A stretch of 6,847 nucleotides of DNA, from the NCBI GenBank assembly GCA_002455215.1, contig DKKK01000016.1:237-7083 (forward strand). Direction: 5' to 3'. The position numbers and the translations under genes were made by a program. Shown here piece after piece: positions 6,731 through 6,847 of this stretch. Within the stretch, counting starts at the first letter, position 1; every line of letters starts with the position of its first letter. The stretch is from Anaerolineales bacterium UBA6668. GTDB taxonomy: Bacteria > Chloroflexota > Anaerolineae > Anaerolineales > UBA6668. Under the pieces are notes generated by a model that was not told the origin of the DNA, ran no database searches, and saw nothing but the letters and a program-made list of their open reading frames with translations.

Positions 6731-6734
6731 TACT
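6726..6734 (+). promoter_or_regulatory. Extended -10 promoter for the gene starting at 6817
   Basis: TGTTATACT fits the extended -10 pattern TGnTATAAT with one mismatch. The nearest good -35 (TTGAAA, 6703-6708) is 20 bp away, which is too far for a standard promoter, so the extended TG element would carry recognition. The predicted leader is about 75 nt. Confidence 0.45.
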
Positions 6735-6816
6735 ATTTTTGGTGGTTTGGAAATCTACTCACTTTAAAACAATAGGTGGCTACCATTATTTTGAAGTGCA
6801 TTCTACGGAGGAACAA

Positions 6817-6847
6817 ATGTTCAACATTCATTCATTCATTCATTCAT
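6817..6847 (+). CDS. Start of an unidentified gene, 3' truncated by window edge
   Basis: GGAGGA (6807-6812) lies 4 nt before an ATG, behind a plausible promoter and after the terminator of the previous unit, which together look like a genuine gene start. Only ten codons are visible: MFNIHSFIHS. From codon 4 onward the sequence is a pure ATTC tetranucleotide repeat, so nothing can be said about the product. It could also be a short leader peptide or a chance ATG in front of a microsatellite. Confidence 0.5.
   Translation, partial: MFNIHSFIHS
6826..6847 (+). repeat. ATTC tetranucleotide microsatellite at the start of a coding frame
   Basis: Five and a half perfect ATTC units are visible and reach the window edge, so the full copy number is unknown. 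The unit contains no stop codon in any + strand frame, and four bases is not a multiple of three. Gain or loss of one unit would therefore shift the reading frame of the gene starting at 6817. Confidence 0.85.

Overview
The window comes from a bacterial chromosome or large replicon. It has ordinary Shine-Dalgarno sequences, a Rho-independent terminator and closely packed genes on the + strand. Lineage cannot be fixed from this sequence alone. NACHT ATPases with a Leu-Asp/Leu-Ala hexanucleotide repeat, a bacterial CASTOR/POLLUX-type channel, and a TPR protein ending in a 'YTVEIYLD...GWFTV' beta-sandwich would all suit a filamentous or environmental bacterium such as Chloroflexota, Cyanobacteria or Thiotrichales. 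This is a guess from family distribution. No tRNA, rRNA, CRISPR array, transposase or phage gene was seen.

Layout. (1) Positions 1-1980 hold the C-terminal part of a NACHT-family P-loop NTPase. Its frame is open at the left edge, so the N-terminal effector or sensor domain lies outside the window. Near its C-terminus, 18 tandem in-frame hexanucleotides (1504-1611) encode Leu-Asp/Leu-Ala dipeptides. (2) Positions 1981-2283 are about 300 bp without a convincing gene, carrying small inverted repeats and a plausible sigma70-type promoter just upstream of the next gene. (3) Positions 2284-6575 form a tight three-gene unit: a CASTOR/POLLUX-related ion channel with two RCK-like regions, a small three-TM membrane protein, and a 565-residue membrane protein. 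The N-terminal half of the last protein looks like a diverged copy of the small protein, followed by TPRs and a beta-sandwich-like domain. Gaps are 23 and 6 bp, and a strong terminator (6601-6650) closes the unit. (4) Positions 6651-6847 hold an extended -10 promoter overlapping a short inverted repeat, a good ribosome binding site, and the first codons of a new gene that runs straight into an ATTC tetranucleotide repeat cut off by the window edge.

How the genes may work together. The channel and the two paralogous membrane proteins look like one transcriptional unit, and I infer a membrane complex. The channel would provide the pore and its cytoplasmic ligand-sensing gating ring. The two three-TM proteins would be partner subunits, one with a large soluble TPR/beta-sandwich domain predicted on the outer face. 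The NACHT gene is separated by 303 bp and a promoter, so a functional link to the channel unit is possible but unsupported. The points most worth follow-up are the channel plus paired-membrane-protein module, the hypervariable-looking repeat in the NACHT gene, and the tetranucleotide repeat placed for frame-shifting phase variation at the right edge.
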